Below are positions 33,344 through 42,635 of a stretch of 64,000 bases of DNA, in pieces. Location: NCBI RefSeq assembly GCF_000934745.1, contig NZ_JYNO01000014.1, positions 62,001 to 126,000 on the forward strand, written 5' to 3'. Below the pieces are notes generated by a model that was given only the letters and a program-made list of their open reading frames with translations, was not told the origin of the DNA and did not search any database. Position numbers and translations under genes: made by a program. How positions within the stretch are numbered: the stretch's first letter is position 1; each line of letters starts with the position of its first letter. Source of the stretch: Desulfonatronum thioautotrophicum (GTDB lineage: Bacteria; Desulfobacterota; Desulfovibrionia; Desulfovibrionales; Desulfonatronaceae).

Positions 33344-35764
33344 CTACAGGCCTAGGCCCAGAAAATCCTCCAGGCCTTTGAGTGAAATGCGCAGTTCAAA
33401 ACGGTCTTCGTTTGGGGTCTGGGAGAAAATGAAATCCAGAAAATAGCATTGGTGCGTGAAGCCGACACTGAAGAGTTTTTCGATGTCCTCCCTGGCCAGC
33501 AGATCCCGCTTGTAATCCGTGCGCACATGCCATCCTCGGGGGAGATGCAGGAGGCCGCCGAGGCGCAAAATTTCCCGTTTGCGTTGATTCTGGCGGCGGA
33601 TATCGTCTTGGACTTCAGCCAGAAAATCGAAGCCGAAATAGGCTGAGCCGACGCCGGGGTAGTATCCCCGAAGCATATGTTCATGTTCGGTAATTGTGTG
33701 CTCATACGGGGAGTACCAGGTGCGGTTGATCAAATCGACGTATTGTCCCGGTGAGAAGACCACGTCCATGCGGACGTCTGAAAAGGGCCGACGTTCAAAA
33801 CGATCCAGGTTCTCATCACGCTGGGCTTCTTCAAAGTTGTAGGACTGGTCCAGACGAACCCGCAGGAAATCGCGGTATGTGGTGACAATTCGGGTCATGT
33901 CATCGGTCAGCGGTTGGCCCTCGGTACCAGGCCGCTGAACCACGCGATCCAAGCGCCGGTTGAAGATGTTGTGCAAGCTGTAGGAAAGCAGATTCTGTTT
34001 GCCGATGCGATCATCTTGGGTAAAAAAAGGGTTGGAGTCCTGGTCTATGCTGGGTGTATAGGAATAGGTCAATTCAGGTTGCACGGTATGCCGCATTCTG
34101 GACCAGGAGGCATTGCCGAGGTTGTCCACTGTGGCAGTGAGTTCCTGTCCGGTATCGAGGTTATAGATGCTGAACAGCGAGGTGAAGGCATCCACGCGAA
34201 AATCGGGGATGCCCCGCTCACTGAAATCCTTGGATTCGTCGACGCTGTCGGGAATTCCGGGAACCTGCTCATGTCTTTCGATGGCATAGAAGGTTTGCCG
34301 CCAGCCCATGCTGGGAGTTATGGTGCCGAATCCGGTGGTCCATGGCAGACTCAATCGGGGGATGATGTCCATCCGGGCCCCGGTGGTGCCTTTTTCCCGC
34401 CAGAAGTAGACGGCCTGGTTGCGGGCTTCCAGTTCGAACATGGATGAGCCGATCCGGGTGCGGTAAAAGTCCAGGTTGAGTTCCGGCAGATGTTGCAGCG
34501 TTGGGTTTTCCGAGCTGGGATTGTTGTCGGTCCAGTAGCGGAGGTCCTGGGTATAGAACAGGGAGCCGCGAAACCCGGCCTGCGTCCAGTTGCGGCTGAG
34601 TTCCACGGCATTGCTGCGGTGCACGGAGTCGATGTTGCGCAGTCCGCGACCAAAGTCGCGGACCATATTGTCATGGGTTCGGGTATATCCGGTGTAGCCG
34701 TGCTTGAACTCCCGCAGGTAGTTCTGGTCGGAGACCAGATCCAGATCCAGTTTGGTGCGCCATAACGGGTTGCCCAGGTAGCCGTCGTATTTACCGCGAA
34801 TCCAGTAGCGGTTCGTATTGGCTCGGGTCAGTCCGTCGCCTTGGAACTGAGGATCCTCATCGGCCTCCGTGGGAGCTGTCTCGGAGTCATGCAACCAGTC
34901 GGCCTGCCAGACCCCCTTGGCGTCCAGGTTGTTGAAATGGCGATATTCCGCTCCGACCATCAGGCCACGCTCGCTCATCATGTTGGCATAGAAGGTGGCG
35001 TCCTGTTCTTCGTCAATGGCCCAATAGTAGGGGAGGTTCAAGCCGACTCCGAGACGGTCGCTGTAGGAGGGCTCGGGAATCAGGAATCCGCTTTGGCGCT
35101 CGGTCTTGACCGGAAAAATCATGAAGGGCGAATAGAGGACGGGAGTGTTGCGGACCTGAAAGCGCGGGTGCCACATCCGGGCATAGCCTCCTGTGGTGAC
35201 GTCTCCCTCACTACTTCTGATGGACCATGCCGGTACCGGACCGTCACAGGTGGTGAGGTGCGCACCGCGAAAGGCGAAGGTTCGTTCACACTGCCGTTCC
35301 AGAAACTCACCACGGATATAGACATGTTCCTGGGCCAGAAAAATCTCGCCGTTGGTCACCCAACCGACACTGTTCACCAGGTCGAAGTCAGCCTGCTCAC
35401 CCACCATGATGTCGCCGTCCCATTCAATGCGGACGTTGCCGTCGAGAAGGGCGAAACCGGTGTCTCGAAAGTAACGGACGGTGTCCGCCCGGATCCAGTT
35501 CAACCCTTGGCGGATGATGACATTGCCGTGGGCTTCGAAGAGTTGTTCGGCTTGGTGGGATTCCACCCGGTCGGCCTCCAGGGTCCACGGGGCATCCGGA
35601 TCAACGGTAAAATCCTGCTGGAACAGGGACTGGGCCTGAAGCGGCGTGGACCAGCCAAGCCCGAACAGACAGCAGAGTGAGATCGCAATGACCAAACGGG
35701 CCATCACCCCGATGACGGAGCAGGAATCGGTGGAACAGCAGTGAGAGGGACAAGGTTTCGTCAT
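33344..35764 (-). CDS. lptD: LPS assembly outer membrane protein LptD
   Basis: The 806-residue protein has a signal peptide (either from the ATG at 35764 with AAGGAG 10 nt upstream, or from 35704), then an OstA-like domain (WTLEADRVESHQAEQLFEA, HGNVIIRQG). The large C-terminal region is the beta-barrel LPS translocon with many alternating Tyr/Arg strands. Cys residues are present at ERQCERTF and LTTCDGP and could form disulfides as in E. coli LptD. It inserts LPS into the outer leaflet together with LptE, encoded next. Confidence 0.92.
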   Translation of the reverse strand: MTKPCPSHCCSTDSCSVIGVMARLVIAISLCCLFGLGWSTPLQAQSLFQQDFTVDPDAPWTLEADRVESHQAEQLFEAHGNVIIRQGLNWIRADTVRYFRDTGFALLDGNVRIEWDGDIMVGEQADFDLVNSVGWVTNGEIFLAQEHVYIRGEFLERQCERTFAFRGAHLTTCDGPVPAWSIRSSEGDVTTGGYARMWHPRFQVRNTPVLYSPFMIFPVKTERQSGFLIPEPSYSDRLGVGLNLPYYWAIDEEQDATFYANMMSERGLMVGAEYRHFNNLDAKGVWQADWLHDSETAPTEADEDPQFQGDGLTRANTNRYWIRGKYDGYLGNPLWRTKLDLDLVSDQNYLREFKHGYTGYTRTHDNMVRDFGRGLRNIDSVHRSNAVELSRNWTQAGFRGSLFYTQDLRYWTDNNPSSENPTLQHLPELNLDFYRTRIGSSMFELEARNQAVYFWREKGTTGARMDIIPRLSLPWTTGFGTITPSMGWRQTFYAIERHEQVPGIPDSVDESKDFSERGIPDFRVDAFTSLFSIYNLDTGQELTATVDNLGNASWSRMRHTVQPELTYSYTPSIDQDSNPFFTQDDRIGKQNLLSYSLHNIFNRRLDRVVQRPGTEGQPLTDDMTRIVTTYRDFLRVRLDQSYNFEEAQRDENLDRFERRPFSDVRMDVVFSPGQYVDLINRTWYSPYEHTITEHEHMLRGYYPGVGSAYFGFDFLAEVQDDIRRQNQRKREILRLGGLLHLPRGWHVRTDYKRDLLAREDIEKLFSVGFTHQCYFLDFIFSQTPNEDRFELRISLKGLEDFLGLGL

Positions 35765-35890
35765 GGGCGAGAGACTCCTTCGCGAACACTGAACACGGAG
35801 AACAACGAGTTATGCACAAAGCTGCAATTGCTTAATCCCTTTCAGCTGTTGAGTAAAGAACGGAATCCTATTGGCGCAGGGGCATTTTTG

Positions 35891-36116
35891 TTCTCACCAA
35901 TTTTTTCTTGCAAAGACGGCCGGCTTGCCCTGCCTGGATCGGCTTGAAACTCCATCACCGGTCTCATAATATCAAGCCGGTGCGCCATAAAAACAGGATG
36001 TTCTGCTCTCGGTGCCCGGCAACGGCTTTAAGAACGATTCCTGGTTCAGTCAAACAGTTGATCCGTCCCAAGCAGGGTAAGCCGGCCTCAAAAAAACTCA
36101 TATGGTTACGTCAGAA
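35891..36116. mobile_element. MITE-like dispersed repeat, copy 2
   Basis: This 226-bp non-coding segment is the partner of 6555-6788. The left end reads TTCTCACC then GGCCGGCTTGCCCTGCCTGG. The right end read on the minus strand gives TTCTGACGTAAC and GGCCGGCTTACCCTGCTTGG, so the element has imperfect terminal inverted repeats of roughly 55 bp. Similarity to copy 1 runs over the full length. The surrounding gap 35765-36286 holds no other recognisable feature. Confidence 0.6.
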
Positions 36117-36286
36117 GAAAAATGCCCTGTGTTCGGGGCGCTTCGCGCTTGTTTCCAGACGGGACATGGTTTAGATGTGCGGCCATGGCCGGAGGCAAGC
36201 GTCTGCGATGCCGAAATATCATTGGGTGCCGCAACCTCCACCCACCGGGAACTCTGCAAGTCAAGGCTGAAGTCAGGGAGGAAAAA

Positions 36287-36736
36287 TTGGAAACGAGATT
36301 TTCCCTTCGGGGATGCACGATCTGCTGTCTGGTGATGGGTTTGGTGCTGATGTTCGGCACCGGGTGCGGGAAAAAGGCCTGGCCCGAGCCGCAACTGGAT
36401 GAGGATCGCTTTTTCTGGGGGCAGATCCAACATCAGCGGCAAGGTGCCTGCCTGGATGCGCGGGCGTTGGTACACGGAGCCGCCAACAAGCTGGGGAACG
36501 TCTATCTGGAATGGATGGTGTGGGATAGGCCGGAAGATTGCCCAGAATGTCCGTTCGAAGTCACCAACCGGGTGCTTTTGGCGGATCGCTCCAGCGAACT
36601 GAAACGCCAGAACGGGGTGATTCGCATCCTGCTTTGTGAGTGGGACCCTGACCTGTCCTACCGCTGGCGCCTGGTCGGAATGAACGTGCACCGGGGGCTG
36701 GGTTTCGTGGAATCCCAGGTGGAGTATTCACCCTAA
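36287..36736 (+). CDS. Small lipoprotein of unknown function
   Basis: I take the TTG at 36287 as the start because GGGAGG ends 5 nt upstream. It gives METRFSLRGC, then a hydrophobic stretch ending LMFGTGC, a lipoprotein signal peptide. The mature part (about 120 residues) is soluble, with paired cysteines (DCPECPF) and a later CEWDP. An upstream in-frame ATG at 36122 would destroy the signal peptide. No family is recognised. It converges with glnA across a strong terminator. Confidence 0.7.
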   Translation: METRFSLRGCTICCLVMGLVLMFGTGCGKKAWPEPQLDEDRFFWGQIQHQRQGACLDARALVHGAANKLGNVYLEWMVWDRPEDCPECPFEVTNRVLLADRSSELKRQNGVIRILLCEWDPDLSYRWRLVGMNVHRGLGFVESQVEYSP

Positions 36737-36884
36737 CGCGGGCCATGCCCGCAACCCAGTTATCAGTTATCAATTATCAGTTACCGGTTGCCAGTTACTT
36801 GGCATCAGGAAAACCATTAACCAATAATGGGTAAGCGCCTAACCGTCCGTTGGGGTGCTCCCGATAATCGGTCGCGTCTGATTA

Positions 36885-36932
36885 AAAAACGAACGCCCCG
36901 GACTCCTCAAGGAGTCCGGGGCGTTCGTTTTT
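36885..36932. terminator. Bidirectional rho-independent terminator
   Basis: A perfect 22-bp inverted repeat (AAAAACGAACGCCCCGGACT, then CC, and its complement) with loop TCAA, ending TTTTT, lies between the convergent lipoprotein and glnA genes. Confidence 0.95.
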
Positions 36933-36990
36933 GTGCGGTGACGAGAAGGTATTTCCGTTTCAGGCCAGTCCGGCGAAGGGGTGCGGGAGA

Positions 36991-38337
36991 CTAGAGGAAC
37001 GGGAGATAGCGGTCGATTTCATACTGGGTGACCTGGATCCGGTACTCGTCCCACTCTTTTTTCTTGTTTTCGATGAACTTTGTAAAAATGTGCTCGCCCA
37101 AGGCCTCCTTGAGCAGGGCGCTCTGCTCCAGGACCGCCACGGCCTCACCGAGACTGCCCGGCAAGGCGTCAATGTGATGCTGGGAGCGTTCGGTTGCGGA
37201 CATTTCAAAGATGTCCTCTTCCACCGGCTCCGGTAGTTTGTAGCCTTCCTCCATGCCCTTGAGGCCGGCCGCGAGCATGACGGCGAAGGCCAGATATGGG
37301 TTGCAGGCAGGGTCCGGGGAGCGCAATTCAACGCGGGTGGCCACCTCTTTGCCGGGCTTGTACAAGGGCACTCGGACCAGAGATGAGCGGTTCCGGCGGG
37401 CCCAGGCCAGATAAACCGGGGCCTCGTAGCCCGGAACCAGGCGTTTGTAGGAATTCACCCATTGATTGGTGACCGCGCAGAATTCCGGGGCGTGTTTGAG
37501 CAGGCCGGCAATGTAGCTCTTGCACTCGGCGCTGAGAAAGTGTTTGTCGTTGGCGTCGTAGAAAATGTTTCTGCCGTTCTTGAACAGGGACTGGTGGGTA
37601 TGCATGCCGCTGCCGTTCTGTCCAAAGATGGGCTTGGGCATGAAGGAGCAGTAGCAACCATGTTTGCGGGCGATCTCCTTGCACACGACCTTGTAGGTTA
37701 CGGCAATGTCGGCCATCTGCAGGGCTTCGGCATAGCGCAGATCGATTTCATGCTGGCTCGGGGCGACCTCGTGATGGCTGTACTCCACGGTGATCCCCAT
37801 CCGGTTCAAAGCGAAAATAATGTCCCGGCGGACGTCATTGCCCAGATCCAGCGGAGGAGCGTCAAAGTATCCACCCTGGTCGATGATGCTCGGTTCATGT
37901 GCGGAATCAAACAGGAAAAACTCCAGTTCCGGACCGACGTAGAACGTGTAGCCCTTTTCCGCGGCCTTGCTCAGGATGCGTTTTAAGACATACCGGCTGT
38001 CCGCCACGTAGGGGGTGCCGTCCGGGTTCTTGATATCGCAGAACATGCGGGCCACCGGACGGTCCATGGGCCGCCAGGGCACGAGCTGAAACGTGCTTGG
38101 GTCGGGGATGGCGACCATATCGCTTTCATGGATGCGGGCAAAGCCGAGAATCGACGAGCCGTCGAACCCCATGCCTTCCTCGAAAGCTCCTTCCAGTTCA
38201 CTGATGGTAATCTGAAAACTCTTGAGCGTCCCAATGACGTCCACAAACCAGAATTGGACAAAGCTGACATTGTACTCGCGCACCGCCTTCATCACGTCGT
38301 CGGCGTTCTTGCAGTTGAATACGGGTGAATCAGTCAT
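36991..38337 (-). CDS. glnA: Glutamine synthetase type I
   Basis: The 448-residue enzyme converts glutamate, ammonia and ATP to glutamine. It shows GMGFDGSSILGF, the metal site GPELEFFLFD, HEVAPSQHEIDLRY, GSGMHTHQSL and the ATP/glutamate segment RNRSSLVRVP. Its length and lack of an obvious NLYDLPPEE adenylylation loop point to the GSI-alpha group, regulated by feedback or inhibitory proteins rather than adenylylation. It supplies glutamine to the split glutamate synthase at the left end. It stands as a single gene between a terminator and 243 bp of non-coding DNA (38338-38580). Confidence 0.96.
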   Translation of the reverse strand: MTDSPVFNCKNADDVMKAVREYNVSFVQFWFVDVIGTLKSFQITISELEGAFEEGMGFDGSSILGFARIHESDMVAIPDPSTFQLVPWRPMDRPVARMFCDIKNPDGTPYVADSRYVLKRILSKAAEKGYTFYVGPELEFFLFDSAHEPSIIDQGGYFDAPPLDLGNDVRRDIIFALNRMGITVEYSHHEVAPSQHEIDLRYAEALQMADIAVTYKVVCKEIARKHGCYCSFMPKPIFGQNGSGMHTHQSLFKNGRNIFYDANDKHFLSAECKSYIAGLLKHAPEFCAVTNQWVNSYKRLVPGYEAPVYLAWARRNRSSLVRVPLYKPGKEVATRVELRSPDPACNPYLAFAVMLAAGLKGMEEGYKLPEPVEEDIFEMSATERSQHHIDALPGSLGEAVAVLEQSALLKEALGEHIFTKFIENKKKEWDEYRIQVTQYEIDRYLPFL

Positions 38338-38580
38338 GCGGGGAACCTCCGAATGTTAAAATTTGGAAAGTGTAGCAAAAGCTTTCAAGTTCAAGGCCAT
38401 TCATGAAAAAGACAGGAGCAGCGCATAAATGAGGGAGTAATGATTTTTTATCTCCAGACGAACTATTCAAAAATGTAAACTTTGGCATGCTGTTGGGTGG
38501 AGTGTTTCCGTTTATGTGAAAAATTGGGGCATGCCGCAATTATGGTCGGCCATTTGTCCGGGGGCAGCGAACATGGAGCA

Positions 38581-39195
38581 TCATTGAATGCCGAGCTTGA
38601 TCAGGGCGTCCTGCAATGTGCTTTCAAGGCTGTCTTCGGTTCGCAGGATATGGTTGGCCAGATTCATGTAGATTGGTCCCCGCTGAGCGTTGCTTTGGAT
38701 CAATTCCTCCCTGGGTGGCAGGGTGGAGAGGGCAGGGCGGTGAGGCGTTTCCGCCGCGGCAGTCAGACGGGAGAGCAGTGTGGGGATTTCAGCCATCAGA
38801 TAGAAAGTGATTCCAGAGCGTTGGATTAGATGCTGGTTTTCCGAATCAAGAACAATGCCGCCGCCCGTGGCCACCACTTGGCCGCTCTGAGCACAGACGT
38901 CGCGCAGGGCTTCGGATTCCAGTCTTCGAAAGTCCTCCCAGCCATTGGCCAGAACAAGGGCGTCGATGCTCTGCCCGGCGCGTTCAACCACCAGCTCATC
39001 GGTGTCCACGAAGCGCATCTCCAGACGTTGGGCCAGGAGTCGGCCAAGCGTGCTTTTGCCGCTGGCCCGTAATCCCACCAGAAAAATATTGGTTTCCCGT
39101 CCCGCGAATGTCTCAGCCTCGTGTTGGCCATGCTGGTGGATCCTGACAGCGTCGGAGTTGGCCACGCCGACGGTTTTGCGAATGAAACGGCTCAT
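38581..39195 (-). CDS. aroK: Shikimate kinase
   Basis: The 204-residue protein has Walker A GLRASGKST, the shikimate-binding MRFVDTDELVVER with its Asp, VVATGGGIVLD and the lid RPALSTLPPREEL. It phosphorylates shikimate at O3 in aromatic amino acid synthesis. About 34 N-terminal residues precede the normal start of the fold, so translation could begin later than the ATG at 39195. That ATG overlaps the preceding GH65 gene by 4 bp, an odd partner for an aromatic pathway gene. Confidence 0.88.
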   Translation of the reverse strand: MSRFIRKTVGVANSDAVRIHQHGQHEAETFAGRETNIFLVGLRASGKSTLGRLLAQRLEMRFVDTDELVVERAGQSIDALVLANGWEDFRRLESEALRDVCAQSGQVVATGGGIVLDSENQHLIQRSGITFYLMAEIPTLLSRLTAAAETPHRPALSTLPPREELIQSNAQRGPIYMNLANHILRTEDSLESTLQDALIKLGIQ

Positions 39196-42100
39196 ACCGA
39201 GATCCTCCAGTCCATGGGCATTGGGTCATCCGGGAACTTGGCTTCCGTGCATCGTCCCGGAAGCAGGTGAAAGGTCTTGTCGTCCAGGGTGACGGCTCGT
39301 TCTTCTCCTTCACGTCCAGTTATCGACAGTCTGGCCCGGCCATGCTCCAGTTCGACATCGTACCAGGTTTTTTGGAGCTGGAATCGAAAAGACAGTTTCT
39401 GCCAATGTTCCGGGAGCCGCGGCTGGATGACTGGATGCTCGCCGGTCAGCTGCAGACCGGCGAAGCAGCGCAGAATGATATCCAGGGTTGCGGCCATCAC
39501 CCCGGTATGAATGCCTTCCTTGGTGGTGCCGCCCTGGGTGTCGTAAACATCGCTTTTCATCGCCTCGACGAACCAGCGCCACGTACCGGCGTCGGAATGG
39601 ATGAAGTAGGAGACCACGGCATGGACCACCTTGCTCAGTGTCGATCCATGGCTGGTTCGCGGTTCGTAGAAGTCGTAGTTTTTTTGCAGCAGTTCCAGGG
39701 GATCGTCGACCTCGTGTCCGAGTTCCCGCAGAATATGCGCAATCTCCTCAGGATCCAGGAGGTAGTACATCATCAAAACGTCGGCCTGCTTGGCCACCTT
39801 GTAATGATCCGGGTTGTCCCCTTCGGCCTTGAGGATGCGGTCCATACGGTGGATGTCGTAATAGCGGCGACGGTAGGCGTCCCAGTCCAGTTCCTTGAGA
39901 TCCATGTACCCGTCGAATTGGTGAATGATTCCCTCCGGAGACAGCAGAACGTTCAGCTTGTGGATCATGTCTCGCCATTTTTCTGTTTCCGTGGGAAGAA
40001 AACCGATCTGATCGCGCAGTTTTTTCATGGTTGCGGCCGGCAAGCGCTCGACAAGTTCCAGGGCCCGCTCCAGCAGCCAGACGACCATGACATTGGTGTA
40101 GGCGTTGTCTTTCAAACCGGGTTCTTCGGCGCCGGGGAGTTTCTCATGGAACTCGTCCGGTCCCATCACGCCTTCAATGTGGTAACGGCCGGTCTCCGGA
40201 TTGAATTTGGCGATGTCCGCCCAGAACCGGGCAATCTCCAGAAGCATTTCCGCCCCGTGGTCCCGCAGAAAGCGTTCGTCCTTGGACCAATTCACGAAGC
40301 GCCAGACATTGGCGAATATGGCGATGGAGACGTGGCGCTGCCTTCGGCTGAGATCCGGATCCCAGGACTTGCTGGCCGGGTTGTAATGGATTTCCTGTGT
40401 TTCCTCATCACCACCGTCAGCTGTCTGCCAGGGATACATGGCTCCCTTGTAGCCATACTGGCGGGCATACTCCCGGGCTCCGTCCAGCCGGTGGTAGCGG
40501 TAAAGCAGCAGGGAGCGGGAAATCTCCGGAAAGTGGAGGTCGAAAAACGGCAGAATGTAGATTTCGTCCCAGAAAATGTGGCCGCGGTATGCCTCACCGT
40601 GCAGTCCTCGGGCGGGCATTCCCGTATACAGGCGGCGGTTGTGGGGAGAGGCCGTGGCCAGGAGGTGGTAGATGTGCAGACGGGTGGTCCGCTGGGTAAA
40701 TCGATCGCCCAGGATGCGGATGTCCGCCTTGTCCCACAAGGCGGCCCAGGCCCGCTCATGGGTTGCCAGGATCTTGGCAAAGGAAGCCTGTTTCTTGATC
40801 AGCCCGGAGGCGGCGCTGTCCAGATCCTGAACTCCGTCGAGGGAGGTGTAGACCGCAACGATTTTTTCCAAGGCATAGGTGCGGTTCTCATGGGCATGAA
40901 AGCGCAGCTCCTCGCCAATTTCCGCTTCATTCTTGAAGACGGTGCGTTCCGGGGACACCGGCTTGTCTTCCTCCAGCAACCGATTTTGGGCCTCCATGTG
41001 GATCTGGTAGCCGGATCCGGTGGTCTTGACCCGCAGGGCCACACCATCGGAGGTCCGGTTGGAATGCATCAGCTCCAGGTGCTTGGAGGTGAGTTGGGAG
41101 TAACGGGGGACACCGGCGTTTTCCACGTTGCCGTCCAGACTGACCCGCATGGTGATGGGCGCAGAATAGTTGATGGGCGTCAACTCGTAGCGCAAGGCAC
41201 AGAGGTGGGGCTCGGCCATGCTGGCAAGACGCCGTGACTGTATCCGGGTGATCAGACCGTGGACGTCCCGGCAGATCATGGTTCGCTGGAGCACACCCCG
41301 GCGCAGGTCCAGTTCCTGCTTGTAACTGAGCAGCTCCATCTGCAGCGGACTCAGGAACTTGCTGTTGCCGATTTTGAACTCCACCGGGAGCCAGTTGGGG
41401 CAGTTGACAAAATCGTTGTTGAAGATCTCTTTGTCGTGGACGATACTCGGAACGCGGTTGAAGATGCCGGCCATGTAGGTTCCGGGGTAATGGTAGTAGG
41501 AGGCCCGTTCTCCTTCAAAACAGCCTCGAACGCCGATATAGCCGTTGCCCACGGTGGTCAGGGTCTCCCGCAGTTTCTCGTCACCGCGGTCCAGGCCAAC
41601 ATAGGCAAGTTTCCAGTCGTCCTGGGGCAGGGTGTTCTCGAACCATTCCCGGATTTCCGCGGGACACGTTTCGGAAAGGTCACTGAGCACCTGGTCCGCA
41701 CCAAACTGACGCAACGTTTCCCCCGCGCCGTTGCGGGCCAGGCCGATGACCATTCCGAAGTTGCCGGCGCGTCCGGCCTGGACTCCAGGAAGGGCGTCGT
41801 CCACCACCAGGCATTCTCCCGGGTAGCAGTCCATGGCTTTGGCCGCGGCCAAGAGCATGTCCGGCTGCGGCTTGTCACGGAGGTTTTGCTGTTGAATCAT
41901 TTCCTCATCCATGCGCACGTCATAAAGTCCCTCCAGGCCGGCAAGCCGCAAGATGCAGTCGCAGTTCAGGCTCGAGGAGGTAATGCCAATACGGAAGCCG
42001 TCCTCTTTCAAGGACTTCAGCAGTGCGATGGACGTGTCGATAATTTTCGGCCCATGGGTGTTCAGTAGTTCCAGAAACAGGTCATTCTTGCGATGACACA

Positions 42101-42389
42101 ACCCATGGATGGATTGGGTTTCCGGCGAATCATCCGGGCGCCCATAGGGCGGCTCAATGTTTCTGGACTTGAAAAAGCTGAGGAGCCCTTCAAAAGCCGG
42201 GCGGCGCTCCAGGTGGTTGCGATAGTCGCCTTGAGGGTCAAAAGGCCGGAACGGACTGCCTTCTTTTTCCGCGATCCGCTCCAGGAATGGGTTCAGTATT
42301 TGCTCCCAGGCCTTGGCATGCAGATGGTCGGTGCTGGTCAGTACGCCACCGAGGTCAAAAATGGCGGCCTTGGGTTTCATTCCGGTCAT
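39192..42389 (-). CDS. HAD (beta-phosphoglucomutase-like) domain fused to GH65 disaccharide phosphorylase
   Basis: The start at 42389 has GGAGG 4 nt upstream and gives 1065 residues. Residues 1-240 are a HAD domain with nucleophile Asp12 (FDLGGVLTST), ITSSS, KPQPDMLL and VVDDALPGVQAG. The position of the second motif-I Asp, the general acid/base of beta-phosphoglucomutase, is Gly14. From about residue 270 it is glycoside hydrolase family 65 with the catalytic Glu in MGPDEFHEKL and phosphate-site GIHTGVMAAT. GH65 enzymes phosphorolyse trehalose, maltose or kojibiose to beta-glucose-1-phosphate, which the HAD part would normally convert to glucose-6-phosphate. The specific disaccharide is unknown. 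Confidence 0.88.
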   Translation of the reverse strand: MTGMKPKAAIFDLGGVLTSTDHLHAKAWEQILNPFLERIAEKEGSPFRPFDPQGDYRNHLERRPAFEGLLSFFKSRNIEPPYGRPDDSPETQSIHGLCHRKNDLFLELLNTHGPKIIDTSIALLKSLKEDGFRIGITSSSLNCDCILRLAGLEGLYDVRMDEEMIQQQNLRDKPQPDMLLAAAKAMDCYPGECLVVDDALPGVQAGRAGNFGMVIGLARNGAGETLRQFGADQVLSDLSETCPAEIREWFENTLPQDDWKLAYVGLDRGDEKLRETLTTVGNGYIGVRGCFEGERASYYHYPGTYMAGIFNRVPSIVHDKEIFNNDFVNCPNWLPVEFKIGNSKFLSPLQMELLSYKQELDLRRGVLQRTMICRDVHGLITRIQSRRLASMAEPHLCALRYELTPINYSAPITMRVSLDGNVENAGVPRYSQLTSKHLELMHSNRTSDGVALRVKTTGSGYQIHMEAQNRLLEEDKPVSPERTVFKNEAEIGEELRFHAHENRTYALEKIVAVYTSLDGVQDLDSAASGLIKKQASFAKILATHERAWAALWDKADIRILGDRFTQRTTRLHIYHLLATASPHNRRLYTGMPARGLHGEAYRGHIFWDEIYILPFFDLHFPEISRSLLLYRYHRLDGAREYARQYGYKGAMYPWQTADGGDEETQEIHYNPASKSWDPDLSRRQRHVSIAIFANVWRFVNWSKDERFLRDHGAEMLLEIARFWADIAKFNPETGRYHIEGVMGPDEFHEKLPGAEEPGLKDNAYTNVMVVWLLERALELVERLPAATMKKLRDQIGFLPTETEKWRDMIHKLNVLLSPEGIIHQFDGYMDLKELDWDAYRRRYYDIHRMDRILKAEGDNPDHYKVAKQADVLMMYYLLDPEEIAHILRELGHEVDDPLELLQKNYDFYEPRTSHGSTLSKVVHAVVSYFIHSDAGTWRWFVEAMKSDVYDTQGGTTKEGIHTGVMAATLDIILRCFAGLQLTGEHPVIQPRLPEHWQKLSFRFQLQKTWYDVELEHGRARLSITGREGEERAVTLDDKTFHLLPGRCTEAKFPDDPMPMDWRISV

Positions 42390-42635
42390 GATCCCTCCAA
42401 AAAGCAAGTATTTGAGGTTGACGAGCACGTGGACGGCGCGTGCAGGACGCATGTGCACGCTGGAAATGCCCAGCGTGATCAGCATGCGAGAAGTTCCGGC
42501 GTATTCTGGGCAACGAAAGCGGTCAGGTCAAGCGGAGCATGATGGATTGCCAGGGGGGCGCGGATGGCCTATCCGTCGGGGTGAAGCATGTCCTGGCGCA
42601 GCCCGGTCTGTATGGATTTGGATGGAGACCTCAGT

